Shown: positions 46,310 through 54,683, counted from the first letter of the stretch. The stretch is 64,000 bases of DNA from Saccharopolyspora kobensis (GCF_900108315.1 NZ_FNVB01000002.1:620001-684000); one strand, 5' to 3'. Translations and numbers: made by a program. The notes: generated by a model from the letters alone, not told the origin.

Positions 46310-47174
46310 GCACACCTCCGGCGAGTTCGGTGAAGTGGCGCAGCATCCGGTCGGCGTCCGGCTCGACACCGGTGAACAGGCGGAAAGCGTCGGCGGCTTG
46401 GAAGACGGCCATGCCGCCACCATCGAGCACTCGGCAGCCCCTCGCGCGCGCGGTGCGGACCAGCTCGGTCTCCAGCGGCCGGTAGACCACGTCGGCCACC
46501 CACAGCTCAGGGCGCAGCAGCTCCGCAGGCACCGGCATCCCGGGGTGCGCGGCCATTCCCGTCGGTGTGGCGTGCACGAGGCCGTCCGCCCAGGCCAGCG
46601 CTGCGGCAACGGACTCCGGCCGCACGGCCTCCACCCGGCCCGCGCCGAAGCGCTCCCGCAGCGACGTCGCCAGCCGCTCCGCACGGCCCGGGGCGGCGTC
46701 GAGCACTCGGAGCACTCCCGTGCCCAACGTCAGCAGCGCGTGCGCGACGGCCGAACCGGCTCCGCCCGCGCCCAGCAGCACGACGCGGTCCACCGCGGCG
46801 TCCGGGAGTCCGCGGCTGAAGCTGCGGGCGAAGCCGGACCAATCGGTGTTGTGGCCGATCGCGCGACATCCGGCGAGCACGACCGTGTTGACCGCGCCGA
46901 GCGCGACCGCGTCCGGGGAGAGCTCGTCGAGGTGTTCGACGACGAGCTGCTTGCATGGGTGCGTGATGTTGAGGCCGTCGTAGCCGGCCGTGCGGGCGAC
47001 GGCCAGCAGGTCGCCGATCGACTCGGCCGGTCTGCCCAGCACGTCCAGGTCCCACCTGCGGTAGAGGTACCGGATGCCGAGCTCGTCGGCCTCCCGCTCG
47101 TGCAGCGGCGGGCTCAGCGATGGGCCGATGCCCGATCCGACGAGTCCGATGAGGTAGCTGTCCTGCGTGCGCAC
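46296..47174 (-). CDS. aroE: Shikimate/quinate 5-dehydrogenase family protein (AroE/QsuD)
   Basis: A 292-residue shikimate dehydrogenase. The substrate domain has GLVGSGIGPSLSPPLHEREA (catalytic-region Ser pair), YDGLNITHPCKQLVVEHLDE (Lys/Asp loop) and AIGHNTDWSGFARSF; the cofactor domain has LLGAGGAGSAVAHALLTLG. The usual catalytic Lys of NVTIPFK is in NITHPCK. Within this catabolic set it more likely oxidises shikimate or quinate than serves aromatic biosynthesis. GTG 47174, with GAGG 7 bases upstream, fits best; TTG 47192 is an alternative. It overlaps the dehydratase gene and is divergent from the TetR gene, sharing a palindromic operator. Confidence 0.9.
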   Translation of the reverse strand: MRTQDSYLIGLVGSGIGPSLSPPLHEREADELGIRYLYRRWDLDVLGRPAESIGDLLAVARTAGYDGLNITHPCKQLVVEHLDELSPDAVALGAVNTVVLAGCRAIGHNTDWSGFARSFSRGLPDAAVDRVVLLGAGGAGSAVAHALLTLGTGVLRVLDAAPGRAERLATSLRERFGAGRVEAVRPESVAAALAWADGLVHATPTGMAAHPGMPVPAELLRPELWVADVVYRPLETELVRTARARGCRVLDGGGMAVFQAADAFRLFTGVEPDADRMLRHFTELAGGVHVHS

Positions 47175-47198
47175 ATCCCCGCCTCGGATCAATGAACG

Positions 47199-47210
47199 AA
47201 CTAGCTAGTT
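47199..47210. promoter_or_regulatory. TetR operator candidate, palindrome AACTAGCTAGTT
   Basis: A perfect 12-bp palindrome between the divergent aroE-like and TetR genes. Its ACTAGCTAGTT core recurs as ACTAACTAGTT (48028-48038) before the MFS transporter, one mismatch in 11. Confidence 0.75.
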
Positions 47211-47290
47211 AATAGTAGGGCGGAAGCGCGGATCGTGGAAGGGTCGCTGCACTACAGTGGGCTGGAGTGCCGATCCGCAGAGGGAGCGCC

Positions 47291-47941
47291 GTGGCAGCAC
47301 CGACGTCCGACACCAGCGAGATCCGGCAGCGCGACGCCGAGCGGACGCGCTCGGAGATCCTCGAGGTCGCCACCCTGGAATTCGCCGACAAGGGCTACGC
47401 GGGCGCCCGGGTCGACGAGATCGCCGCGCGCACCAGCACCACCAAGCGGATGATCTACTACTACTTCGGCGGCAAGGAGCAGCTCTACCTCGCCGCGCTG
47501 GAGAACGCCTACTCGGTGATCCGCGGCATCGAGAGCGAGGTCGACGCCGAAGCCGTGGAGCCGGTCGAGGCGATCCGCCGGCTGGCCGAGGCGACCTTCG
47601 ACCACCACGAGTCGCACCCGGACTTCCTCCGCCTGGTCAGCATCGAGAACATCCACCGCGCCGAGCACCTGGCCAAGTCCGACCTGCTGCCCCGGTTGTC
47701 CGACCCGGCGGTGGGCGTGCTCGGCCGGATCCTGGAGCGCGGCCGGGCCGCGGGCCTGTTCCGCGACGACGTCGACGCGCTGGACGTGCACATGGTGATC
47801 AGCTCGTTCTGCGTCTTCCGCACCGCGAACCGCTACACGTTCCAGGCGATCTTCCAGCGCGACATGCTCGACCCGGCCCGCCGCGACCACTACCGCAAGA
47901 TGCTCGGGGACCTGGTGATCGACTTCCTCACCGCCCGCTGA
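47291..47941 (+). CDS. TetR-family regulator of the shikimate/quinate catabolic genes
   Basis: A 216-residue TetR repressor. The DNA-binding domain is at residues 18-65 (ERTRSEILEVATLEFADKGY, then ARVDEIAARTSTTKRMIYYY), followed by a helical effector domain of the larger TetR C-terminal type. GTG 47291 is preceded by AGAGGGAG; the frame also offers a GTG at 47267 without one. It lies between the divergent aroE-qsuB operon and the MFS gene, and matching palindromes precede both targets. Repression relieved by shikimate, quinate or protocatechuate is the inferred model. Confidence 0.9.
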   Translation: MAAPTSDTSEIRQRDAERTRSEILEVATLEFADKGYAGARVDEIAARTSTTKRMIYYYFGGKEQLYLAALENAYSVIRGIESEVDAEAVEPVEAIRRLAEATFDHHESHPDFLRLVSIENIHRAEHLAKSDLLPRLSDPAVGVLGRILERGRAAGLFRDDVDALDVHMVISSFCVFRTANRYTFQAIFQRDMLDPARRDHYRKMLGDLVIDFLTAR

Positions 47942-47993
47942 GCGGTCGGCGCGGCAGCGGGAGATCTGGACGAAATCGCTCCGGAACAGGGCC

Positions 47994-48038
47994 TTGACAG
48001 GTGACCGGTCACACCTCAGCCTTTGGGACTAACTAGTT
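47994..48038 (+). promoter_or_regulatory. Promoter and operator region of the MFS transporter gene
   Basis: TTGACA (47994-47999) is a consensus -35. Immediately after it is the perfect palindrome GTGACCGGTCAC (48001-48012), within the spacer. A weak -10 follows near 48017-48022, and then the TetR-type site ACTAACTAGTT (48028-48038) around the expected transcript start. Two different regulators may act here. Confidence 0.55.
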
Positions 48039-48090
48039 GGTTCATAAGTCGCCGGGCTGAGCAACGGTGCACGGACTACTGGAGCTTCGA

Positions 48091-49440
48091 GTGACCTCCC
48101 ACCCGGCCGCCCATCGCGGCAAACCCCGCAAGGCCGCCGCCGCGGCGTGGATCGGCAGCGCCCTGGAGTACTACGACTTCTTCATCTACGGCACCGCCGC
48201 CGCGCTGGTGTTCAACAAGATCTTCTTCCCCGCCTCCTCCCCCGCCACCGGCACGCTGCTCGCGCTGGCCACGTTCGGCGTCGGCTACCTCGCCAGACCG
48301 ATCGGCGCGTTCGTCCTCGGCCACATCGGCGACGTCTTCGGCCGCAAGCGGGTGCTGGTGCAGACCGTGCTGCTGATGGGCGTGGCGACCGTGCTGGTCG
48401 GCTGCCTGCCGACCTACCAGCAGATCGGCGTGGCCGCACCGGCACTGCTGGTCGCGCTGCGGCTGCTGCAGGGCTTCTCGGCGGCGGGCGAGCAGGCAGG
48501 CGCCAACTCGATGTCGCTGGAACACGCGCCGTCCAACCGCCGCGCCTACTACACGAGCTTCACGCTCAGCGGCACGCAAGCCGGGCAGATCCTGGCGACC
48601 GCGGTCTTCCTGCCGGTCGCCGCGCTGCCCGAGGAACACCTGCTGACCTGGGGCTGGCGCGTGCCGTTCTGGCTCAGCGCGGCCGTGGTGGTCGCCGGCC
48701 TGGTGATCCGCCGCAAGCTCGACGAGACCCCGGTGTTCGAGCAGGAGGTCGCCGCGGGCGAGACCAAGCGCGCCAAGACCCCGCTGGCACCGCTGTTCCG
48801 CGACCACTGGGCCGACGTGCTGCGAGTCGTGATGGCCTCCGTCATCGCGGCGGTGAGCACCATCTTCACCGTCTACGCGCTGAGCTACGCGGTGAACACG
48901 GTCGGTCTGGAGCGCAGCCCGATCCTGTGGGTCGGGGTGCTGGCCAACATCGCGGCTCTGATCACCATCCCGCTGTGGGCGCGGCTCGCCGACCGGATCG
49001 GCCGCAAGCCGGTGTTCATCGGCGGCTCGCTGGGCTGCGCGGTGCTGATGGCCGCCTACCTCTGGTCGCTGTCGATCGGTGACCACGCGCTGATCTTCCT
49101 GACCGGGATCCTCATGTTCGGCGTCGTCTACAGCGCGACGAACGGGATCTGGCCCGCCTTCTACGGCGAGATGTTCCCGGCCCGCGTCCGGTTGTCCGGC
49201 ATGGCGGTGGGCACCCAGATCGGGTTCGCCGTCGCCGGGTTCGCCCCGAGCATCGCCGAGGCCGTCGGCGGTGGCCGGGACGGCTGGATGAACGTCGCGC
49301 TGTTCACCGCGGGCCTGTGCGCGCTCAACGCCGTCGCGGTGGCCACCGGGCGGGAGACCTACCGGGTGCCGACCGAGGAGCTGGGGCTGAAGTCGCCCAA
49401 AGCGAAAGGCGAACGGGACCGGAGCGCGGTGAGCGCCTGA
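48091..49440 (+). CDS. MFS metabolite:H+ symporter (MHS family), probable shikimate/quinate importer
   Basis: A 449-residue, 12-segment MFS permease. The N-terminal AAWIGSALEYYDFFIYGTAA is typical of the MHS family (ShiA, KgtP, ProP). The cytoplasmic loop signature GHIGDVFGRKRVLV and its second copy ARLADRIGRKPVFIGG are intact, and LRLLQGFSAAGEQAGANSMS is the TM5 region of shikimate-type members. GTG 48091 follows GGAG by 6 bases. Clustering with dehydratase, dehydrogenase and TetR and a shared operator support import of shikimate or quinate. Exact substrate inferred. Confidence 0.9.
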   Translation: MTSHPAAHRGKPRKAAAAAWIGSALEYYDFFIYGTAAALVFNKIFFPASSPATGTLLALATFGVGYLARPIGAFVLGHIGDVFGRKRVLVQTVLLMGVATVLVGCLPTYQQIGVAAPALLVALRLLQGFSAAGEQAGANSMSLEHAPSNRRAYYTSFTLSGTQAGQILATAVFLPVAALPEEHLLTWGWRVPFWLSAAVVVAGLVIRRKLDETPVFEQEVAAGETKRAKTPLAPLFRDHWADVLRVVMASVIAAVSTIFTVYALSYAVNTVGLERSPILWVGVLANIAALITIPLWARLADRIGRKPVFIGGSLGCAVLMAAYLWSLSIGDHALIFLTGILMFGVVYSATNGIWPAFYGEMFPARVRLSGMAVGTQIGFAVAGFAPSIAEAVGGGRDGWMNVALFTAGLCALNAVAVATGRETYRVPTEELGLKSPKAKGERDRSAVSA

Positions 49441-49524
49441 CACCGGCGGCCGGGGCATCCGTCCACTGTGGATATTCCCGATCCACCCCCACCGTCGGCG
49501 GTGCGTCGGTAAGCTCGCGCTCCG

Positions 49525-50469
49525 ATGCCGATCGGAGATGGGTACCACGTGGCCGAACTCGACGAATTCTCCTGGGCGGACAGCCATCCCGGCCAGGACC
49601 GCCACCTCAGCGAGATCTTCTGCCTGACCTTCGTCAAGGACGTCGGCATCGACGAAGTGCTGCGGCTGATGGGCGGTTTCGCCGACACGACCGCCGTCCG
49701 CGCGGCAGCAGCGGACGACGCGCTGGGCCACTGCTCCGAAGGCACGCCGGAGCTCGCCATGGCCGCGCGGCTGGGCTCCTGGACCGTCGTGCTCGAGCCG
49801 TGCGGCTTCTGGGGCTCGTCCCTCACGCCGATCCTGTCGCGGGGAACCGAAGCCGTATCCCTGCTCCGCCACGATTACGCCAGCCCGCACCTCGACTACG
49901 CGGTGGACGGCGAGCTGGTGACCGGACTCGACCCGACCTTCCCGGACGTGCGCTACGGCACGGAGCCGGCCCGCCTCGACCCGCTGCTGCGCGAGGCCGG
50001 CTTCGACCTGGCGGAAAGCGAGAACGGCCAGGACCGCGCGTTCTCCCTGTCGCTGCGGGCGATCCGCCTCATCACCGGCGTCTCCCCCACCTACGAGCAG
50101 CTGACCGGGCCGCTGACCAGCGCGCACTTCGATCCCTGGTTCAGCGCGGCACCGAAGCACCTGCCGCGCGGAGTGGACGGTCCCGTCGAAGCCTTAGCGG
50201 AGACGAAGCGGCTGACCGAGCTGCTCGGCCTGACCAGCACCCCAGGACTACCCGAAGCGCTGGCCGCGGTGGAAAGCGGCCAGCGGGTCGACGTCACCCC
50301 GGACAGCGATCTCGGGCAGCACGTGCGCGCCTGGCTGATCGAATGCGACCAGGGTCGCTCGACATCGTCCAGCTGGCTCACGCGGAGCGAGGAAGCCCGG
50401 CGTCAACGAGCCACGGACCTCCGGAAGCTGGCCCAGGCCCTCGGCTACTGCCTCCAGAACCCCCGGTAG
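49525..50469 (+). CDS. Uncharacterised protein, DUF6461-like
   Basis: A 314-residue protein I can place only loosely. The N-terminal portion HLSEIFCLTFVKDVGIDEVL, the middle GSWTVVLEPCGFWGS and AVSLLRHDYASPHLDYAVDG resemble DUF6461-type actinomycete proteins, which have no known activity. It is acidic, soluble and without signal peptide or membrane segments. ATG 49525 has no ribosome binding site, but TAAGCT at 49510-49515 would give a leaderless message; GTG 49549 with GGAG upstream is the alternative. It stands alone between the shikimate importer and an AhpD-like gene. Confidence 0.55.
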   Translation: MPIGDGYHVAELDEFSWADSHPGQDRHLSEIFCLTFVKDVGIDEVLRLMGGFADTTAVRAAAADDALGHCSEGTPELAMAARLGSWTVVLEPCGFWGSSLTPILSRGTEAVSLLRHDYASPHLDYAVDGELVTGLDPTFPDVRYGTEPARLDPLLREAGFDLAESENGQDRAFSLSLRAIRLITGVSPTYEQLTGPLTSAHFDPWFSAAPKHLPRGVDGPVEALAETKRLTELLGLTSTPGLPEALAAVESGQRVDVTPDSDLGQHVRAWLIECDQGRSTSSSWLTRSEEARRQRATDLRKLAQALGYCLQNPR

Positions 50470-50519
50470 TCCGGGTCACCGCATCGACGTGGCGCGTTCG
50501 GGGCAATACCGTGCCGGGC

Positions 50520-51098
50520 ATGAGCGACGAGATCAGCCGGTTCGGCGCGGTGCAGCTCGCAGATCTTCCCGAGGATCTGCGGGAGCGCATCGGGGCCATC
50601 GCGGAGAAGTCCGGATTCGTGCCCAACGTCTTCCTGGCGCTGGGGCACCGGCCGAACGAGCTGCGGGCCTTCTGCGACTACCACGACGCGCTGATGGAGC
50701 GCGACTCCGGCCTGACCAAGGCCGAGCGGGAGCTGGTCGTGGTGGCGACCTCGGCCGCGAACCACTGCACGTACTGCGTCGTCGCGCACGGCGCGATCCT
50801 GCGGGTGCGGGCGAAGGATCCGCAGCTGGCGGACCTGGTGGCCGCCAACCCGTGCGGAGCCGAGCTGGACGAGCGGCGTCGCGCCATCGTCGACCTGGCC
50901 CTGTCGCTGACCCAGGACTCCGCGCTGTTCGGCGAGCACGACCTCGCCGCCGCGCGGGAAGCCGGTCTGTCCGAGGACGAGATCTGGGACATCGGGGCGA
51001 TCACCGCGTTCTTCGCGATGTCCAACCGGCTCGCGCACCTCATGGCGCTGCGCCCCAACGACGAGTTCTTCCTGATGGGACGCGTGCCCAGGCAGTGA
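50520..51098 (+). CDS. AhpD-like / carboxymuconolactone decarboxylase-fold protein (peroxidase-related)
   Basis: A 192-residue all-helical protein of the AhpD-like superfamily. The redox motif CTYC with following His is in ATSAANHCTYCVVAHGAIL, as in alkylhydroperoxidase D. The conserved lead-in DSGLTKAERELVVV and C-terminal GLSEDEIWDIGAITAFFAMS, NRLAHLMALRPN fit the 'peroxidase-related' subfamily. It probably reduces peroxides or another disulfide-coupled substrate in the cytosol. ATG 50520 has TACCGT 7 bases upstream and no Shine-Dalgarno, which suggests a leaderless message. It converges with the next gene across 7 bp. Confidence 0.87.
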   Translation: MSDEISRFGAVQLADLPEDLRERIGAIAEKSGFVPNVFLALGHRPNELRAFCDYHDALMERDSGLTKAERELVVVATSAANHCTYCVVAHGAILRVRAKDPQLADLVAANPCGAELDERRRAIVDLALSLTQDSALFGEHDLAAAREAGLSEDEIWDIGAITAFFAMSNRLAHLMALRPNDEFFLMGRVPRQ

Positions 51099-51105
51099 GC
51101 GCCGC

Positions 51106-51540
51106 TCAGCGGCGGGCGCCGGGGCGTCCGCCCGGGCGCTGCTGCGGTCGTCCGCCGCGCGGCGGGTTCCCGACGCGGGTAGCGCCTCCCCGGGGCGCGC
51201 CACCGCGCGCTGCCGCGGGACGTTCCGGCGGGGCCTGGCGCGCGGGCCGGCGGGCCGGTTCGCGGCGGGGCCGGTCGTCGAGATCGTCGAAGTCGTCGCG
51301 GCGGGGGCGGCGCTGGGGCGGGGCGGCCGGCTTGCGGCGGCTGTTCACCCAGAAGTCGAAGCCCAGGATCACCGCGGCACCCACCAGCAGGATCAGGCTC
51401 AGCTCCCAGATGCCCATCGCGAACATGACGACCAGCGCCAGCAGCACCATGGGCACGACGGGGATCCAGCAGAACGGGTCGATCCGGCTCAGGATTCCGG
51501 AGTTGCCCGCAGAACCACGGCGGTCCGCGTCACGCGCCAT
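51106..51540 (-). CDS. Small membrane protein with an arginine/proline/glycine-rich tail
   Basis: A 144-residue protein of unknown function. After a polar start it has two hydrophobic segments close together (FCWIPVVPMVLLALVVMFAM, then LSLILLVGAAVILGFDFWV; about residues 23-65). A low-complexity basic tail follows (RRPRRDDFDDLDDRPRREPA and RGG/PRGG repeats), which may bind RNA, DNA or the membrane surface. ATG 51540 follows GTGAGAG. GC-rich third positions support coding. Such two-helix proteins with RGG-like tails are common in Pseudonocardiaceae but have no assigned role. Confidence 0.7.
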   Translation of the reverse strand: MARDADRRGSAGNSGILSRIDPFCWIPVVPMVLLALVVMFAMGIWELSLILLVGAAVILGFDFWVNSRRKPAAPPQRRPRRDDFDDLDDRPRREPARRPARQAPPERPAAARGGAPRGGATRVGNPPRGGRPQQRPGGRPGARR

Positions 51541-51624
51541 CGAGACTCTCACTTCCACTCTGCTCCCCGGCCGCCGAAGTCTACCGGAGCCGCCGGTGCG
51601 GGTTACTCGGCGGCGGTGCGGCGG

Positions 51625-52119
51625 TCACTCGCTGCTCATCCGCCCCAGCAGTTCCCGCAGCAGCCCTTCCAGCTGGTGCCGGTCATCGGCGGGGAGCCCG
51701 GCGATCAGCCGCCGCTCCCGGTCGATCAGCACCTCGATGTCGTGCTCGATCACCTGGTGGCCGTGCGCGGTGAGCTCCACCGCCACGGTCCGCTTGCCGG
51801 AGGCCGACCGCTGGGTCCGCACCAGGCCCGCGTCCTCGGCGCGGGCCACGCGCTGCGTGATGGCACCGCCGCTGACCAGGCACTTTTCCGCGATCTCGGC
51901 CGGTGTGAGCCGGTAGGGGTCGCCGGCGCGGCGGAGCGTGGCGAGCAGGTCGAGGGTGGCGCTGTCGATGCCGAGCTCGGCCAGCACGCGGCGGCGCTCG
52001 TCGGTGATCAGCTTGGCGATGCGCAGGATCCGGGCGATCACGCCGATGGAGTCCACCGCCATGCCCGGCCGCTCCCGCGCCCACTGCTCGACGATGCCGT
52101 CCACCGCGTCAGCGTTCAT
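51625..52119 (-). CDS. MarR-family transcriptional regulator
   Basis: A 164-residue winged-helix regulator. The recognition region is YRLTPAEIAEKCLVSGGAIT with QRVARAEDAGLVRTQRSASG as helix and wing; dimerisation helices flank it. Divergent from the SDR gene with 85 bp between starts. That gap holds two identical 16-bp palindromes, TCTTTAGACCTAAAGA, which are very probably its operators, giving autoregulation and control of the SDR. The effector is unknown; phenolic ligands are typical for the family. Confidence 0.93.
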   Translation of the reverse strand: MNADAVDGIVEQWARERPGMAVDSIGVIARILRIAKLITDERRRVLAELGIDSATLDLLATLRRAGDPYRLTPAEIAEKCLVSGGAITQRVARAEDAGLVRTQRSASGKRTVAVELTAHGHQVIEHDIEVLIDRERRLIAGLPADDRHQLEGLLRELLGRMSSE

Positions 52120-52140
52120 GGGCGCAGTCTAACCGCACTT

Positions 52141-52156
52141 TCTTTAGACCTAAAGA
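52141..52156. promoter_or_regulatory. MarR operator copy 1, TCTTTAGACCTAAAGA
   Basis: Seven-base arms TCTTTAG/CTAAAGA around AC. Identical to the copy at 52176-52191, 35 bp away. Confidence 0.85.
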
Positions 52157-52175
52157 CGAGCTAGCATCGGCCACG

Positions 52176-52191
52176 TCTTTAGACCTAAAGA
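52176..52191. promoter_or_regulatory. MarR operator copy 2, TCTTTAGACCTAAAGA
   Basis: Identical to copy 1 and followed within 4 bases by the GGAGG of the SDR gene, so a bound repressor would block its transcription. The 35-bp spacing is close to, but not exactly, a whole number of helical turns. Confidence 0.85.
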
Positions 52192-52204
52192 ACTTGGAGG
52201 AAGC

Positions 52205-53077
52205 ATGACACCCTCGCGTCAACCGGAGTCCTGCCCATCCGCATCTCAGGGGACCGCGACGCACAGTTACGAGAAACCGCGAAACGCGAGTTCGACCTCG
52301 GGCGCAACCAGCGCTGAAAATCGCGGGGCGGCGGGACAGCACGTGGCTCGCAACGCAGTCGTCACCGGCGGCGGCACCGGAATCGGCCGTGCCGTGGCGG
52401 CCCGGCTGGTGGCGGCCGGCGACCAGGTCGCACTGCTGGGCCGACGCCCGGAGAAGCTCGCCGGAGCCGTCGCCGAACTCGGCCCGGCAGCCCGCGCCGT
52501 TCCGGTCGACGCCACCGACCCGGCCGCCGTCCGGGCCGCCACCGCCGAGCTGCCCGACCGGATCGACGTGCTGATCAACGCCGCGGGCGGCAACACCGAC
52601 CTGGCCAACGGCGCGCCCGCCGCCGATGATCTCGAAGCGCTGCACGCCTCCTGGACGGCGAACTTCGAGGCGAACGTGCTCAGCGCCGTGCTCGTGACGC
52701 ACGCGCTGCTGCCCCGGCTCGCCGATCACGCGCGGATCGTCAACCTCGGTTCCGTGACGGCGCGCTCCGGGCAGGGCAGCTACGGAGCGGTCAAGGCGAC
52801 GCTGGAACCGTGGACCTCCGAGCTGGCCTTCCAGCTCGGGGCGCGCGGCATCACCGCCAACGTGGTCTCCCCCGGCCCGACCGAGGGGACCGACTTCTTC
52901 CGCGGCGGCGACTTCCCGGCCGCGCGGCGCGCGTTCGTCGAATCGCGGGCCGCCGACGGCCGGCTCGGCCGGGTCGACGAGGTCGCCGCGCTGGTCGAGT
53001 TCCTGGCCTCGTCGGAGGCCTCGCACATCACCGGACAGGTCGTGCACGTCTCCGGCGGCATGCACCTGGGCCGCTGA
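52205..53077 (+). CDS. Short-chain dehydrogenase/reductase
   Basis: A 290-residue SDR. The cofactor loop is AVVTGGGTGIGRAVAARLVA, the NAG-type motif is LINAAGGNTDLA, and the catalytic set is Ser in IVNLGSVTARSGQG plus Tyr and Lys in SYGAVKA. NADPH preference is suggested by RRP after the second strand. ATG 52205 follows TTGGAGGAAGC, the best ribosome site, but gives a 46-residue N-terminal extension unlike SDRs. GTG 52343 (VARNAVVTGGG) would give a normal 244-residue enzyme. The same extension read in another frame ends in a basic peptide and stop at 52315, hinting at a leader ORF. Substrate unknown. Confidence 0.88.
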   Translation: MTPSRQPESCPSASQGTATHSYEKPRNASSTSGATSAENRGAAGQHVARNAVVTGGGTGIGRAVAARLVAAGDQVALLGRRPEKLAGAVAELGPAARAVPVDATDPAAVRAATAELPDRIDVLINAAGGNTDLANGAPAADDLEALHASWTANFEANVLSAVLVTHALLPRLADHARIVNLGSVTARSGQGSYGAVKATLEPWTSELAFQLGARGITANVVSPGPTEGTDFFRGGDFPAARRAFVESRAADGRLGRVDEVAALVEFLASSEASHITGQVVHVSGGMHLGR

Positions 53078-53084
53078 CCGCCGG

Positions 53085-53115
53085 TGGGGGCCGATCGCGG
53101 ACCGGTCGGCCCCCA
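53085..53115 (+). terminator. Terminator after the SDR gene
   Basis: TGGGGGCCGA (53085-53094) pairs with TCGGCCCCCA (53106-53115), followed by TTATCA. Confidence 0.75.
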
Positions 53116-53522
53116 TTATCAGTGCACCGGATTAGGCGGTCCAGACCAGTGGTCTCCACCCGCGCAGAGCAAAATGCTCGATGAATCCCCGGATCCCGCC
53201 GCGGCAAGCCCCGATGAACTCCGGACAACCCCGCGGCCACAGCGGCTCCGCGAGCATTCCGGCGCGCCGCGCGAACAGAACGCAACCCCTAACAAACCGA
53301 ATTCCCGACCGGAATCACCGGCGGATCACGAATCGATCTCAACAGGACTCCCCGAATCTGGCTACGGGACGTATCGGTCCTGGCACCGGCACCGCCGAAT
53401 GCCGCACATGCCCAAGATCACTCCAGTGGATCTGGCACGCCCGGAAGGCACGTATTAGCGTGACCGCGCCGCACCGGTCACCGGCCCGCAACCGGCTTTC
53501 GAAGACATGGATCGGGGTTTCC
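53116..53522. promoter_or_regulatory. Leader region of the prenyltransferase-tryptophanase genes
   Basis: About 400 bp with no supported gene. It contains the palindrome AGACCAGTGGTCT (53143-53155), a possible operator, and is poorer in G+C than its surroundings. The frame of the prenyltransferase stays open back to 53181, but codons there look non-coding, so I treat it as untranslated. Confidence 0.45.
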
Positions 53523-54596
53523 ATGAGTCGTGTCGATACGACGTTGGGTGAGTTAGCCAAAAGACAGCTGAAGAACCTGTGCGATGTGCTGGGCATCGAC
53601 AAGAGCAGCCCTCCGGAACTCCTCGGGGAATTGCTCGGCCCCGTCGCCGCCCGCCCGCTGTCCGAACCGCCGCTGTGGCCATCCGGCGTGGCCGACGACG
53701 CCACTCCGCTGGAGTTCTCCGTCCAGTTCGAGGACACCGGCGCCAGGCACCTGCGCATCCACCTCGAACGGCTGGCCGGGCGACCCAGCCCGGCGGCGAA
53801 CCTGCAGGCCGCCAAGGACCTCACCGCCGAACTGGCCGACCGCTACGACCTCGCCGTGGAGCGCCTGCGCGCGGTGCAGGACATCTTCACCTCGGACGCC
53901 CCGCAGAGCTGGTTCTCCTGGGCGTTCTCGCTCATCTTCGACGAAGCCGGGAACCCGTCCTTCAAGCTCTACTTCAACACCGACATGCACGGTGCCGACG
54001 CCGCCGAGCAGGTGGTCGCCGACGCCTTCGCACGACTGGGCATGACCACCGCCTCCGAACTGGTCAGCACGTACGCGCTGCGCCGCGAGGGCAAGGACCT
54101 CCCGACCTTCTTCGCCATCGATCTCGACCGCAGCGCGCAGGCCAGGGTCAAGCTCTACTTCCGGCAGCTCGACGCCCGCGCCGCAGACGCCGAGCACGCC
54201 GCGGCCGCCGTGCCGGGCGTCGACTGCAACACCATCCGGGAGTTCTGCGAAACGCTGGCCCCGGGGGTCGAGGTGTTCGACGGACGTCCGCTGATGTCGA
54301 GCTACTCCTTCCTCGAAGGGGACCCGGAGAAGCCCAGCAACTACAGCCTCTACCTGCCGATCCGCGACTACGTGCCGCACGACGCGGTGGCGCGGGAGCG
54401 GGCTGCCGAGCACCTGCGGCACCACGGCTTCGACCTCGCAGCGCTGGACGACTCCATGGGTGCGCTCACCGACCGCCCGCTGGACGCCCGCGCCGGGCTG
54501 CTCGCCCACGTCTCGCTCCGGCTGACCCAGGACCGGGTCGGCACCTCGCTCTACTTCTCCTCCGAGGCCTACGGCGGAACGCCGGCCCGGAACTGA
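53523..54596 (+). CDS. Indole/tryptophan prenyltransferase (bacterial DMATS, ABBA fold)
   Basis: A 357-residue aromatic prenyltransferase of the tryptophan dimethylallyltransferase family. These soluble barrels move a dimethylallyl group from DMAPP to an indole carbon and lack DDxxD motifs. Repeated beta-alpha units appear as FSVQFEDTGARHLRIHLERL, SLIFDEAGNPSFKLYFNTDM, FFAIDLDRSAQARVKLYFRQ and NYSLYLPIRDYVPHD, supplying the Lys/Tyr diphosphate shield. Length fits bacterial members (about 360-390). The next gene encodes tryptophanase, as in the Streptomyces iptA-iptB pair that makes 6-dimethylallylindole derivatives. ATG 53523 is at the start of the homologous region; its ribosome site (GGGG) is weak. 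Position of prenylation cannot be told. Confidence 0.85.
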   Translation: MSRVDTTLGELAKRQLKNLCDVLGIDKSSPPELLGELLGPVAARPLSEPPLWPSGVADDATPLEFSVQFEDTGARHLRIHLERLAGRPSPAANLQAAKDLTAELADRYDLAVERLRAVQDIFTSDAPQSWFSWAFSLIFDEAGNPSFKLYFNTDMHGADAAEQVVADAFARLGMTTASELVSTYALRREGKDLPTFFAIDLDRSAQARVKLYFRQLDARAADAEHAAAAVPGVDCNTIREFCETLAPGVEVFDGRPLMSSYSFLEGDPEKPSNYSLYLPIRDYVPHDAVARERAAEHLRHHGFDLAALDDSMGALTDRPLDARAGLLAHVSLRLTQDRVGTSLYFSSEAYGGTPARN

Positions 54597-54597
54597 C

Positions 54598-54621
54598 CGA
54601 GCGGACGCCCCGGTCCGCTCG
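54598..54621 (+). terminator. Hairpin between the prenyltransferase and tryptophanase genes
   Basis: CGAGCGGAC (54598-54606) pairs with GTCCGCTCG (54613-54621) around a 6-base loop, beginning 1 base after the prenyltransferase stop. It may attenuate transcription into tryptophanase. Confidence 0.55.
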
Positions 54622-54683
54622 TTCCACGACTCCCGGGCACCTCCCGGCGCCCGGTGAATCCCAGCACCACCGTAGGGAGCACC

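Noticed and set aside
53181..53522. In-frame N-terminal extension of the prenyltransferase
   Set aside because: The codons are not GC3-biased and the peptide is Arg/Pro/Asn-rich without similarity; ATG 53523 begins the conserved region.
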